Shown piece after piece: positions 34,640 to 43,985 of a stretch of DNA of 64,000 bases; within the stretch, counting starts at the first letter, position 1, and every line of letters starts with the position of its first letter. This DNA is from Imperialibacter sp. EC-SDR9 (GTDB taxonomy: Bacteria; Bacteroidota; Bacteroidia; Cytophagales; Cyclobacteriaceae): positions 1 through 64,000 of the forward strand of contig NZ_LR701598.1 in assembly GCF_902498805.1 (NCBI RefSeq). Reading direction: 5' to 3'. A program made the position numbers and the translations under genes. The notes under the pieces were generated by a model, which saw only the letters and a program-made list of their open reading frames with translations, was not told the DNA's origin and made no database searches.

Positions 34640-34799
34640 CCGTGGGGCCAGAAGTAACTATCGCTGGCGGGGAATTCCAGAACATTCCAGTGGACGGCGC
34701 TTATGTCGACGACAATCTGGTAACAGCTCCTGCGTGGCCTGCTCCCCTGCTGTCATTAGAGATTTTCTGAAGGTAGTGGGTGCTAAGATTGGCATCTAA
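34640..34799 (+). pseudogene. Relic of a DJ-1/PfpI-family gene (3' end, frameshifted)
   Basis: One frame encodes PEVTIAGGEFQNIPVDGAYV followed by DDNLVTAPAWPA, the typical C-terminal region of DJ-1/PfpI (YhbO-like) proteins. Near 34742 the reading must shift frame to continue as AVIRDFLKVVGAKIGI and stop at TAA 34797-34799. The N-terminal two thirds, with the catalytic cysteine, is absent. The upstream part was probably lost when the YoeB-type module arrived or by a later deletion. Confidence 0.7.
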
Positions 34800-34815
34800 G
34801 GAAGACCGACCTAAG

Positions 34816-34850
34816 AAAAGGAGATAACTAAATAGCCACCTCCTTTTTTA
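34816..34850 (+). terminator. Rho-independent terminator-like hairpin
   Basis: AAAAGGAG (34816-34823) pairs with CTCCTTTT around a 16-base loop and is followed by a T-run (34844-34849). It would have terminated the DJ-1-like gene. Confidence 0.5.
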
Positions 34851-34962
34851 TGACTTTGTCTTCAGGCAACAGTTTTCAGACAAAGGAAAAAGTTAGCCAT
34901 GAGCGTGGCGGGCTAAAAGTTTTATTTAGTTTTGTCGCCCGTTTTTAAATTCATCTTGCACA

Positions 34963-35955
34963 ATGAACTCACTGTTCCCCACCAGTTACTCAACTCTTTC
35001 CGCCCAGGCTTTGGGCAAGTATATTGAACAGGCTTACCATTGGCGTTCAGTGCACTGCGAATTGTTATTGCGTGGAGTGGGCGATACCTATGTGGTAAAA
35101 GCAGAGGGCCAAAAGTACATTCTCCGCATCTACCGCCACGATATCCGTTCTTATGAACAGGTGGCCGCTGAAGTCGAATTGCTTTTACAGGTAAAAGCTG
35201 CCGGAGTACCTGTTTCAGTTCCAATAGCAGATACCAAAGGGCGTTATATCCATGCGTTTGAGGCTGCTGAGGGAAAGAAATATGGCGTATTGTTCTCGTT
35301 TGCTCCTGGTAAAATTATCCCTGTTCTCAACGACGAGCAACTAAAAACACTGGGCTATGAAATGGCCCGGTTTCATGAAATATCTTCTGCCCTGATGCTT
35401 ACCTATCCCCGCTGGACGTTCGATATCGAAACTACTTTGCAAAGGCCACTGAAAATGATCGACCCTTACTTTGCCGATAATAAAGAAGATTATCGCTGGC
35501 TACAGCAAGCAGCAGAAAAGGCATCAGCAGCCATTAAAGAAGTGAATGACTCATCTTTTTCCAAAGGCTACTGTCACTACGACTTCATGCCCAAAAACTT
35601 CCACATCGACGACAACGGGCAGTTCACCTTTTTCGATTTCGACTTTATGGGCTACGGCTGGCTGGTCAACGACATCATGACTTTCAAGGTCAGTCTGGAT
35701 TTGGATGTACAATACGGTAAGCTAAAGAGAGAGGCAGCCAATGAGGCCTTTGCTACCTTCCTGAAAGCCTATCAGTCGCACAAGCCCGTGACTGAAGCAG
35801 AGCTTAGTATGATTCCGCATCTTTCGCTGGGCTTCTGGCTTTTCTACCTTGGCTTTTATACTACCCACGATCAGTTCCTGCCTCTGCTGCAGTCCCCTCA
35901 CCTGGGGCGAAGGGTGCACATGATCAGGCAGATGACGGAACCGCTTGGCTACTGA
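34963..35955 (+). CDS. APH-fold phosphotransferase (SrkA/homoserine-kinase-II-like)
   Basis: A 330-aa cytoplasmic kinase of the aminoglycoside/choline phosphotransferase superfamily. Visible are the ATP-binding strand with a lysine in DTYVVKAEGQKYILRIYR, the catalytic loop H205-x-D207..N212 (CHYDFMPKNFHI) and the metal-binding D225/D227 in FFDFDFMGYGW. The closest types by pattern are SrkA/YihE-like protein kinases and ThrB2-like homoserine kinases. The substrate cannot be told from sequence. It is convergent with the Gfo/Idh/MocA gene, with stops 8 bp apart. Confidence 0.83.
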   Translation: MNSLFPTSYSTLSAQALGKYIEQAYHWRSVHCELLLRGVGDTYVVKAEGQKYILRIYRHDIRSYEQVAAEVELLLQVKAAGVPVSVPIADTKGRYIHAFEAAEGKKYGVLFSFAPGKIIPVLNDEQLKTLGYEMARFHEISSALMLTYPRWTFDIETTLQRPLKMIDPYFADNKEDYRWLQQAAEKASAAIKEVNDSSFSKGYCHYDFMPKNFHIDDNGQFTFFDFDFMGYGWLVNDIMTFKVSLDLDVQYGKLKREAANEAFATFLKAYQSHKPVTEAELSMIPHLSLGFWLFYLGFYTTHDQFLPLLQSPHLGRRVHMIRQMTEPLGY

Positions 35956-35962
35956 TCTGTCG

Positions 35963-37045
35963 CTATAACGGCCATTTTATCTCCTTCCCTGTTTCCATCG
36001 ACCGGTAAATGGCTGTAAATATCTCCACGGTCTTCCTGCCTTCTTCGCCATCGACCATGGGTGGTCGGTCGTTGATGATCGCATCCACAAAGTCCTGGTT
36101 TTGGGCCCTGATGAAGTATTCGATGGGGTCTTCGCTGTGGAAAAGATCAACGTCTTCTTTTTCCCACTGTGCCACCAGGCTTTCTTCCCCTGGCACCGTC
36201 CAAAGGTCGGTTTTGGGTGGCTCTTGTACTTTAGAGATACCTGCGATAAACATCGCTCCTCCGTCGGTTTGTACACCTACGGATGCGCCATTGGAGCCGT
36301 GGATATGTACTTTTCCGTAAAGCCCAGGCTTTTGAGAATTGCTCAAAATGAGGTTGGCGATACCACCTCCTTTGAACTTAATGATCGCCACGGCAGTGTC
36401 GTCTACTTCAATGTACGGATGGTTGATATTGTTCCATACGCCATACAGCGATTCCATTTCTCCACCCATATACCACTGAAGCAGGTCGATTTGGTGCGGG
36501 GCCTGGTTCACCAGCACACCGCCTCCTTCGTGCTCCCAGCTACCTCTCCAGGGGTCACCTTTGTAGTAGTCTTCGCCTCTCCAGCCCAGTAGCTGAGCTA
36601 TGCCCAGCGCAGGGCTGCCAATCTTGCCGGCATCAATCGCCTTTCTAATCCTTTGCGAAGCTGGCAAAATACGCCGTTGGCTCACCATGCCCAGCTTTTT
36701 GCCATATTTTTTTGATGCGGCGATCATGGCATCGCAGTCTTCGAGAGTGGAAGCCAGTGGCTTCTCTACCAGCACATGGGAACCTTCGCTCATGGCTGCC
36801 TCTACCGCTTCCAAATGGTTAGGATGCGGCGAGCACACCGTCACCATATCGAGCTTTTCAGCCGCAACCATGTCGGCAATATCCTGATAGGCTTTGGCCC
36901 CGTACTTCCCGGCAAAAGCCTCTCCTCTTTCCTTGCTTCGGCTGTGCACCGCCACGAGACTGGCGTTTTTGATATTCACAATGCCATCGGCATGCATGCA
37001 TGCGGCTTTTCCACTTCCAACTACTCCTACTCTAATTTTCTCCAT
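35963..37045 (-). CDS. Gfo/Idh/MocA-family oxidoreductase
   Basis: A 360-aa NAD(P)-dependent sugar or polyol dehydrogenase. The Rossmann fold starts at once (VGVVGSGKAACMHADGI). The family EKPLA motif is at ~95-99, and a DxxxHQxD-like site (NQAPHQIDLLQWYMGG) lies near residue 185. There is no signal peptide. It is encoded directly after the medium-chain dehydrogenase (7 bp), so the two form an operon for oxidising a carbohydrate or polyol. The exact substrate is unknown. Confidence 0.9.
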   Translation of the reverse strand: MEKIRVGVVGSGKAACMHADGIVNIKNASLVAVHSRSKERGEAFAGKYGAKAYQDIADMVAAEKLDMVTVCSPHPNHLEAVEAAMSEGSHVLVEKPLASTLEDCDAMIAASKKYGKKLGMVSQRRILPASQRIRKAIDAGKIGSPALGIAQLLGWRGEDYYKGDPWRGSWEHEGGGVLVNQAPHQIDLLQWYMGGEMESLYGVWNNINHPYIEVDDTAVAIIKFKGGGIANLILSNSQKPGLYGKVHIHGSNGASVGVQTDGGAMFIAGISKVQEPPKTDLWTVPGEESLVAQWEKEDVDLFHSEDPIEYFIRAQNQDFVDAIINDRPPMVDGEEGRKTVEIFTAIYRSMETGKEIKWPL

Positions 37046-37051
37046 TTTTTC

Positions 37052-38083
37052 TTACGGCTTTAGCATCACTTTCATGAGGCCTTTTTCTTTGTTATACAAT
37101 CGATCAAACCAGGCGGCACCTTCGGATAACGGCACCTCCGCCGACAAAATACTTGTTACATCCAGGCGGCCGGAAGCGATCAAATCCAGCACTGCCGGGT
37201 ACTCTCCATTGATGGCGCACGATCCCTGCACTCTTATTTCCCGGGTAACTACCGACTGCACAGGAAAATTGATCGTGGGCGTTACGTTTCCAATCAATGT
37301 CACTTTGCCTCCTTTGCGAACAGCAGAGATACAGGTATTTACACTGTCCTCCTCTCCCACTACCTCAAAGACTACATCAGCCCCCCGTCCGTCGGTCAAG
37401 GCTTTCACCGTGTCCATCAACTTCGGGTCATTCGGCAGAAAAGAGTGGTCGGCACCCAGCTTTCTGGCAAGATCCAGCTTAAAGTCGTCGATATCTACAG
37501 CAATCACCTTCCGGCAACCTCTGATTTTTAGCAGCTGAAGCACAAACGAGCCAACCATACCTACACCCACCACAACCACAATATCGGTCATGGAGGGCTG
37601 GGTAATTTCAATGCCATGAAGCGCTACCCCTGCCGGTTCCACAAAAGCGGCCTGCGTGTATGAAATGGCATCGGGAAGTCTATAAAGAATGTGCTCAGGC
37701 AATACCACATATTCTGCAAAGGCACCATCTTTTCGGAAGTCTGGTGTAGACACGCCCACCACCATTTTACCATCACTGAGCTGGTAATGACCTTGCCGGG
37801 TAAACCAGTCATCTTTCTTAAAAATGGTAGAATCGAAAGTAACCCTGTCGCCCGCCTTCCAGTTGGCAACGTTGCTCCCCACTTCTGCTATTTCACCGGC
37901 AGCCTCATGCCCCATGATAACAGGTGGAAGCCTTCTTCCCGAGCTGCCATCCATACCATGAACATCGCTGCCACATATTCCTGCGGCTTTGACTCTCACC
38001 AGCACTTCGTTATCGGCGATCTTCGGGTCGGGCACTTCTTTATAAGTAAATTGATTGTAAGCTTCCAGCACAAGGGCTTTCAT
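37052..38083 (-). CDS. Zinc-containing medium-chain dehydrogenase (sorbitol/galactitol-type)
   Basis: A 343-aa enzyme of the MDR family. The catalytic zinc ligands C37 (AGICGSDVHG) and H59-E60 (MGHEAAGEI) are present, as is the Rossmann motif (VVGVGMVGSF) near 170. The lobe that normally binds a structural zinc through four cysteines (after GDRVTF) has none here (STIFKKDDWFTRQGHYQL). It therefore belongs to a clade without structural zinc. It is first in an operon with the Gfo/Idh/MocA oxidoreductase, which suggests two successive oxidations of one sugar or polyol. Confidence 0.88.
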   Translation of the reverse strand: MKALVLEAYNQFTYKEVPDPKIADNEVLVRVKAAGICGSDVHGMDGSSGRRLPPVIMGHEAAGEIAEVGSNVANWKAGDRVTFDSTIFKKDDWFTRQGHYQLSDGKMVVGVSTPDFRKDGAFAEYVVLPEHILYRLPDAISYTQAAFVEPAGVALHGIEITQPSMTDIVVVVGVGMVGSFVLQLLKIRGCRKVIAVDIDDFKLDLARKLGADHSFLPNDPKLMDTVKALTDGRGADVVFEVVGEEDSVNTCISAVRKGGKVTLIGNVTPTINFPVQSVVTREIRVQGSCAINGEYPAVLDLIASGRLDVTSILSAEVPLSEGAAWFDRLYNKEKGLMKVMLKP

Positions 38084-38318
38084 AGCAAAAGGGTGTTTAA
38101 TGAGCTCATAAGATAAGGCAAATACCTATCAAGAGGCAATCCATGTATCACATTTTGCCCCGTCGATGGCTCAAGTTTATGCAATAGTTATATCTTTATT
38201 ATTGCCAGCCAAAACAAGCCTGCTGATTAGGCATTATTTAAATATCCCATACTGAGAATCACTTTGCCAAATTCTCAAAAAAAGATTTAGATTTAAGGAT
38301 TAGCTTAAAAATGACCCT

Positions 38319-41267
38319 ATGAAGAAGATATCTACTTACTTACACTTATTATTTGCACTAGTATTCGCTGTTTCGGCAGCACAAGCTCAAACCAGCATTT
38401 CGGGCAAAATAACTGATGCTGCCAATGGCGACGGACTTGCCGGAGTCAACATCCTTGTGAAGGGCAAGGTGTTGGGCACGGTAACCGACATCAATGGTAA
38501 CTTCAAACTCAGCGTCAGCGATGCGCCTCCTTTCACACTTCAAATATCCTACATAGGGTATACCACACAGGAGTTTGTGGTGAGCAATGCGGCCATGAGC
38601 AATATTGACATCAAAATGGAGGAACAAACGATGCTCGGGCAGGAGGTGGTCATTTCAGCCTCCCGTGTTGAGGAGAGCATCCTTGAATCTCCGGTATCAA
38701 TCGAGAAAATGGATATCCTGGCAGTGCAGTCTACTGCCTCCGATAACTACTACAAGGGCATTGCTGCTTTAAAGGGTGTGGACGTTACCAGCAGCAGTAT
38801 CAACTTCCAGATCATCAATACCCGGGGCTTTGCCAACACCGGCAACACCAGATTTGTGCAGCTTACAGACGGGATGGATACGCAGGCTCCTGCTCTCAAT
38901 TTTCCAATTGGCAACCTCAACGGTCCGTCCGAGCTAGACGTCGAGAGTGTTGAGTTGATTCCAGGCGCCTCTTCTGCGCTATATGGCCCCAATGCTTTTA
39001 ACGGAATCCTACTGGTTAACAGTAAGAGCCCCTTTGAATATCAGGGCGTGAGTGCCTTCTCAAAAGTGGGTGTTAACCATGTGGGAGGAGGGGAAAAATC
39101 AGGTCATGATGCCGCACCTCTTTATGAAGGCGCCCTTCGCTACGCCAAGTCATTCAATAACAAGTTTGCCTTCAAAGTAAACCTGGCTTATAGCAAGGCT
39201 GAGGACTGGCATGGTACCAGCGATGTAGACAGAGAAATAGCCAGAACACCTGAAGGCTTCAGCTCCAATCCAGGATCAGACAGGTTGCACTACATGGGCG
39301 ACGAGGCTTCTATCAATCTCGCCATTTTCCCTCTCAGCGCCAACTGGAATGTGTTGGCCAGAAATGCCGTATTTGAGCCGGGTGTTTCCGCCCAGACCTA
39401 CGCCGCCGCTGGCGATCTTCCGAGCAACGTGGTCTCTGTCACCCCATATAAGGAGGTTGATCTCATTGATTACGGCGCTGAAAACAAGAAAGCAAGTGTG
39501 GGGCTTTTTTATCGCCCCAACGATAGAATGGAATTGAGTTACCTCTTCAACGGAGGTTGGGGCACTAGTATCTACACCGGCGCTCAAAGGTATTCTCTAA
39601 ACAACTTCGGCATTATGCAACACCGGCTGCAGTTACGAGGTGATAATTTTTATGTGCGTGCTTACACAACCAGAGAGAACTCAGGAGATTCTTATATCAC
39701 GGAGTTTTTGGCAAAAAGGGTCAACGACCTGGCCGCTGCAAGGGTCAATCCTAACTTTGACGTTTCAAGCGCTTTGGGCAATTACGGTATAGAATACCTT
39801 AGATATCTGTACAATTCGGGTTACGCTCCGGGCGACGTCAATGCACTATCTGATGCTGAAAGGATTCAAGTGCAGCAAGCGGGCCATGCCTACGCAAGAG
39901 GTGTTTTCAATGACCTGTTTGTACTTGACCCCAATTCGAAGGAATTTCAGGACATAAAGAAAAGGGCTTTGGTTGGTGTGGTTCCAAAAGGACCGGGATT
40001 CAACGACCGTACGAACTTGTATCATGCAGAAGGTCAGTACGACTTCAAAAATGAGATCGATTTCATGGAACTGCAAGTTGGGGCGAGCTATAGGTTGTAT
40101 GAGCTCAACTCTGGCGGAACGATTTTTGACGATGCAGATGCGCCCATCACCATTGCAGAACAGGGTATCTACACACAGTTTGGCAAGTGGATAGGCGAAC
40201 GTAAAGTGAAACTATCAGGCTCTGTTCGCTACGATAAAAACCAGAACTTCAAAGGACGGGTGAACCCAAGGCTTTCAGCGGTTTGGAAGGTTAAAGAAAA
40301 CCACAACCTGAGAGCGTCGTTCCAGACTGGATTTAGAATACCCACCACACAAGGCCAGCACATCGACCTTAGCATTATCAGTGCCAGGCTACTAGGAGGG
40401 CTTCCAAGATATGCTGAGAAGTACAATCTTACCGAAGTGTCAAGCACTGGAGTTCCACTGGGTTATGAAGGCTTTTCAGTTCAGAACTACGGCACAGCAG
40501 TATTCAATCAGGGGGCGACTCCGGCAGCAATCTTCAACCCGGCCAACATTGCCCTGTTGACGCCCGTAACGACTTTCAATCCAGTGAAACCAGAGCAGGT
40601 GAAATCGTTCGAAATAGGCTATAAAACGTTGATCCAAAACAAACTCCTGATCGATGCTGGCTATTATTATAATATCTATGATGATTTTATTTCTCAAATC
40701 AGAATAAGAAAAGCGACAGAGTACACCTCTGCCACTGCACCCAGCCCTGAACTGGTAGGCACACCCAATTATGCCACAATTCTGAACGGGACTGATCTGA
40801 ATACTTTCCAGATTTACACCAATATTGATCAAACCGTAACATCGCAAGGCACTGCTATTGGGCTTACCTACAATTTAAGCAGGGGATATACCATTTCGGC
40901 CAACCATAGCTGGAACGTGCTGAACGATGTGCCGGAAAACTTCCTGGCCGAATACAACACACCAAAGCACAAAGTGAATGTGTCGTTTGCCAACCGAAAA
41001 CTGACGGACATTATTGGTTTCAACGTGGCCATGAGATGGCAAACTGAGTTCGAATGGCAGTCGTCTTTCGTAGCACCAGCGTTCGGAATGGTGCCAGCTT
41101 ACACCACGGTGGATGCGCAAATGAGCTTTAAGTTGCCCAATATCAAATCGATGCTGAAAGTTGGCGGTTCCAACATACTTAACACCTATTATATCCAGAG
41201 CTTAGGCGGCCCCAATATTGGCGCTATCTACTATGTGTCGCTCACTTTTGATGAACTAATGAATTAA
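38319..41267 (+). CDS. TonB-dependent outer-membrane receptor
   Basis: A 982-aa receptor. It has a signal peptide (1-23, ending AAQAQ), then a carboxypeptidase-regulatory-like (CarboxypepD_reg) beta-sandwich at ~25-105 (ISGKITDAANGDGLAGVNIL), a plug domain (~110-230, with VESVELIPGASSALYGPNAF) and a beta-barrel to the C-terminus. It is not followed by a SusD partner, so it is not a canonical polysaccharide system. It is followed by a perfect terminator and a lipoprotein hydrolase. The ligand is unknown; it could be a siderophore, vitamin or peptide. Confidence 0.92.
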   Translation: MKKISTYLHLLFALVFAVSAAQAQTSISGKITDAANGDGLAGVNILVKGKVLGTVTDINGNFKLSVSDAPPFTLQISYIGYTTQEFVVSNAAMSNIDIKMEEQTMLGQEVVISASRVEESILESPVSIEKMDILAVQSTASDNYYKGIAALKGVDVTSSSINFQIINTRGFANTGNTRFVQLTDGMDTQAPALNFPIGNLNGPSELDVESVELIPGASSALYGPNAFNGILLVNSKSPFEYQGVSAFSKVGVNHVGGGEKSGHDAAPLYEGALRYAKSFNNKFAFKVNLAYSKAEDWHGTSDVDREIARTPEGFSSNPGSDRLHYMGDEASINLAIFPLSANWNVLARNAVFEPGVSAQTYAAAGDLPSNVVSVTPYKEVDLIDYGAENKKASVGLFYRPNDRMELSYLFNGGWGTSIYTGAQRYSLNNFGIMQHRLQLRGDNFYVRAYTTRENSGDSYITEFLAKRVNDLAAARVNPNFDVSSALGNYGIEYLRYLYNSGYAPGDVNALSDAERIQVQQAGHAYARGVFNDLFVLDPNSKEFQDIKKRALVGVVPKGPGFNDRTNLYHAEGQYDFKNEIDFMELQVGASYRLYELNSGGTIFDDADAPITIAEQGIYTQFGKWIGERKVKLSGSVRYDKNQNFKGRVNPRLSAVWKVKENHNLRASFQTGFRIPTTQGQHIDLSIISARLLGGLPRYAEKYNLTEVSSTGVPLGYEGFSVQNYGTAVFNQGATPAAIFNPANIALLTPVTTFNPVKPEQVKSFEIGYKTLIQNKLLIDAGYYYNIYDDFISQIRIRKATEYTSATAPSPELVGTPNYATILNGTDLNTFQIYTNIDQTVTSQGTAIGLTYNLSRGYTISANHSWNVLNDVPENFLAEYNTPKHKVNVSFANRKLTDIIGFNVAMRWQTEFEWQSSFVAPAFGMVPAYTTVDAQMSFKLPNIKSMLKVGGSNILNTYYIQSLGGPNIGAIYYVSLTFDELMN

Positions 41268-41287
41268 TCTAACAACAATTTGCCCTT

Positions 41288-41318
41288 AAAGGCTGTCTTT
41301 GATACGACAGCCTTTTTT
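41288..41318 (+). terminator. Rho-independent terminator after the TonB receptor
   Basis: AAAGGCTGTC (41288-41297) pairs perfectly with GACAGCCTTT (41306-41315) around an 8-base loop, followed by a T-run. It lies upstream of the hydrolase start at 41329, so the hydrolase either has its own promoter or depends on read-through. Confidence 0.85.
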
Positions 41319-41328
41319 ATTTAAGCCC

Positions 41329-42540
41329 ATGACTATGAAAAAGAATTATCTGCTCAGTTTCCTGTTTATTCTACTACTCGGCATCACCTCGTGCCAAAAA
41401 GACGACGACGGAGGACCATCGGTAAAGTATACGAACCTAACCGAGGCAACCTCATTCTTAAGCAGATCAGCCGGAGAATTGAAGACTTATGTTTCCGTCG
41501 CTGGCATTGACATCCCAACTGATAGGTTCATTTACAACGTAGACATCTACAAGATCACCTACGAGACAACTTATAAGGGGCAGACAATTACCGCTTCAGG
41601 AGTGGTCATTTTGCCCGATACGGAGGAGAAAGTCAGCATGATCAGCTTTCAGCATGGCACCATAGCCTCCAATGCCGAAGCCCCTTCATCTTCCTCTCTT
41701 CAAAGCACTTCTCTCATTCTTTACGCTGCTATGGCGAGTCCAGGATTCATTACGGTCGTTCCTGATTTCATTGGCTTCGGAGCATCGAAGGAGGTTCTAC
41801 ACCCATATTATGTAAAAGAAGCAACGGCAACGGCGGTTGTAGATGCGCTGAAAGCAGCTCACCAGCTGGCACAACAGGAAGGCATTAAGTTCGACACCCA
41901 ACTTTTTCTGGCAGGCTACTCTCAGGGAGGGTATGCAACTATGGCAGCTCAACAGTCCATTGAAAATAATCCCCTCGACGGATTCGATCTACTTGCCTCG
42001 TTTCCCTCTTCGGGTGGCTACGACGTCAAAGGCATGCAGGAGTACTTCTTTGGTCTGGAAACCTACGACAATCCTTTCTTCCTGGCCTATGTGGCGCTGG
42101 CCTACCAAAACTATTACGATTGGACAGAACCTTTGTCCAACTTCTTCAACGAGCCTTATGCAACCGAAATTCCGACGCTGTTTGACGGTAGTAAAAGTGG
42201 CGGCCAGATCAACGAAGAGCTAAGCTACACAATAACGGATTTGGTACAGAGCGATTTGCTTGAGAACATCGATAGCAATCCGGACTATCAGTATTTGGTG
42301 GATGGCTTTAACGACAATGGTCTCACCGACTGGATACCAACTGTTAAAACTTACATGTTTCACGGCACAGCCGATGTAACCGTACCTTATCAGAACTCAG
42401 TGGATAGTTATAATAAGCTGATAGAAAATGGAACGCCAACGTCTGTACTCTCTCTGACTCCATTGGAAGGATTTACCCATTACACAGGCGTGGTTCCTTA
42501 TGTAGAAGCTTTTGTTCCCTTGTTACTGGAATATCAATAA
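41329..42540 (+). CDS. Alpha/beta-hydrolase lipoprotein
   Basis: About 403 aa from ATG 41329 (MTMKKNYLL; 41335 is also possible). An upstream in-frame ATG at 41299 lies inside the terminator and is unlikely. The signal peptide ends in a lipobox, GITSC, so the protein is lipid-anchored and probably surface-exposed or periplasmic. The nucleophile elbow is GYSQGGYA. An Asp in GTADVTVPY and a His in GFTHYTG complete a plausible catalytic triad. The pattern is that of secretory lipase/peptidase-like alpha/beta hydrolases. It may process the ligand of the receptor upstream (inference). Confidence 0.85.
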   Translation: MTMKKNYLLSFLFILLLGITSCQKDDDGGPSVKYTNLTEATSFLSRSAGELKTYVSVAGIDIPTDRFIYNVDIYKITYETTYKGQTITASGVVILPDTEEKVSMISFQHGTIASNAEAPSSSSLQSTSLILYAAMASPGFITVVPDFIGFGASKEVLHPYYVKEATATAVVDALKAAHQLAQQEGIKFDTQLFLAGYSQGGYATMAAQQSIENNPLDGFDLLASFPSSGGYDVKGMQEYFFGLETYDNPFFLAYVALAYQNYYDWTEPLSNFFNEPYATEIPTLFDGSKSGGQINEELSYTITDLVQSDLLENIDSNPDYQYLVDGFNDNGLTDWIPTVKTYMFHGTADVTVPYQNSVDSYNKLIENGTPTSVLSLTPLEGFTHYTGVVPYVEAFVPLLLEYQ

Positions 42541-42547
42541 GAGAAAA

Positions 42548-42581
42548 TAAAAAAGGCCGGATGATCCGGCCTTTTCTTTTT
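42548..42581. terminator. Bidirectional terminator between hydrolase and FAS1 genes
   Basis: AAAAAGGCCGGAT pairs with ATCCGGCCTTTT around a 1-base loop, with an A-run before and a T-run after. It serves the hydrolase (plus) and the convergent FAS1 gene (minus, stop at 42603). Confidence 0.9.
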
Positions 42582-42602
42582 GCGCTAATGTTGTTTCCAA
42601 AA

Positions 42603-43718
42603 TTATTGCGGTGGAGAAAGTACCCCGGCAATCACATGTACTCGGCCGTTTGAGTTTGTAGCAGCATCCGGTACAACAATCTCAGCATTGAAGCCACTTC
42701 CAGTAGCAGGATTGAAATCACTGTTGCTGTCGATGAAAATACCAACTCCTACCTGCTTGTTGGCTGAATTGTAGTAAAAATACAATGGGTTATAGTTGAC
42801 TCCGTCCTTGGTCAAAGCACTATTATATTTTTTCCCTGTCGTAGAAGCAGTTGCATCTGTCAATGCTGCTGGAGTGACATCTGAAAGAACCACATGATTA
42901 GCAATAATTCCATACCATTGTTGGCCTGTAAACGTATTGGCAGTAATCTGTCCTGCCGTAAAAGTTTCATTGGTTGGCGCAAAAACTGTGTGAACGGTGC
43001 CTCCAGCCAGAATAGATGTAAGAGTAGGTAATTCATTTGCAGCTGCATACACATCAGCAAGGGTAATTCCTGCCGCCAAAGTGCTGAAAGGAGCACCGAG
43101 CAGCAAAGTTCCGGCGTTAGTACCCAAAATTGGTGTCAGCGAAGCACCCACAGAAGGTGGAATCAGTACTGTAGCTACCAAATGCACGACACCATTGGTC
43201 GCCTTCAAATCCGCCGACACGATCTCAATAGCCTGGTTTGTTGAGCCCGTTTTCAGTGTACCATCGGCATTCACAACAATTGCCTCTGTTTCTGCTGTTG
43301 TTACTGAGGTTCCCGCAGTCAAATCGGCTTTCAGCTTGGTGCCGGACACAACATGATAAGACAATACACCTTTTACGATTTCAGGGTTAATGTCTGTGAT
43401 GTCTTTTGGGAACCCTGGCGTAGCAAGAAGGCTTTTGAAAGCAGTATTACTTGGCGCAAAAAGCGTGTATTCAGTAGAGCCGCCCAGCAACTCAATCAGA
43501 TCAGGATATACACCTAAATATTTGACAAGGGAGTCAAGTGACTCTTCTTCATCGGCTCCAGAAGCCTGCTTGTATTTATCAGAGCTAATCAACTCTACAA
43601 TGTCCATTGTTGGCTTCGCTTCTTCATCATCGCCACCGCAACCGGTGAAAACAAGGAGACCAAGCGCCATGGCTGGCAGGCTAAATATCTTCGCCCATTT
43701 AAGAATGTTCATTTTCAT
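42603..43718 (-). CDS. Fasciclin (FAS1) two-domain lipoprotein
   Basis: A 371-aa lipoprotein with signal peptide and lipobox (LVFTGC, then an acidic GGDDEE linker). Two FAS1 domains follow. The first (~40-195) has EYTLFAPSNTAFKSLL and VLSYHVVSGTKL. The second (~200-371) has VHTVFAPTNETF and the H-box-like IIANHVVLSDV. FAS1 domains mediate adhesion or protein contacts at the cell surface. The C-terminus, GRVHVIAGVLSPPQ, is typical for Bacteroidota FAS1 lipoproteins. It is monocistronic, with its own upstream gap of 267 bp. Confidence 0.9.
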   Translation of the reverse strand: MKMNILKWAKIFSLPAMALGLLVFTGCGGDDEEAKPTMDIVELISSDKYKQASGADEEESLDSLVKYLGVYPDLIELLGGSTEYTLFAPSNTAFKSLLATPGFPKDITDINPEIVKGVLSYHVVSGTKLKADLTAGTSVTTAETEAIVVNADGTLKTGSTNQAIEIVSADLKATNGVVHLVATVLIPPSVGASLTPILGTNAGTLLLGAPFSTLAAGITLADVYAAANELPTLTSILAGGTVHTVFAPTNETFTAGQITANTFTGQQWYGIIANHVVLSDVTPAALTDATASTTGKKYNSALTKDGVNYNPLYFYYNSANKQVGVGIFIDSNSDFNPATGSGFNAEIVVPDAATNSNGRVHVIAGVLSPPQ

Positions 43719-43985
43719 AACGTGTAGTTTATTGGTTCAAATCGAGATCGAAATATAGCAAGATTATTCAAACAAACGTTTGAAATGTGATAAAATAGTA
43801 TGCATGACGAGTAGTTTGATCGTTCTACTCCACAACAACCGTCACTTCACGCATTTGTTCACGAGGCCACCAGCCTGAACAACTCAAAATATATCAGTTT
43901 CGAGCAGAAGTCATTTTCCTTAAAAGTAAGTATTCCTCAGGCGTAGCATATTCCTTACCTTGAGAGTAAACTAACACTAATCATT

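Larger units (their letters stand above)
34563..34962. other. Gap with gene relic and terminator (400 bp)
   Basis: This gap contains the promoter of the antitoxin operon at its left edge, the DJ-1/PfpI relic (34640-34799), a terminator-like hairpin (34816-34850) and the leader of the kinase gene at 34963. I see no intact gene. Confidence 0.6.

Noticed and set aside
34590-34640. Possible displaced tail of the histidine kinase beyond the YoeB-type module
   Set aside because: A few codons look like SRIIQIKE next to the kinase's SRQIIRLHK, but the match is short, needs gaps and lacks the terminal GTSFVVRV region.
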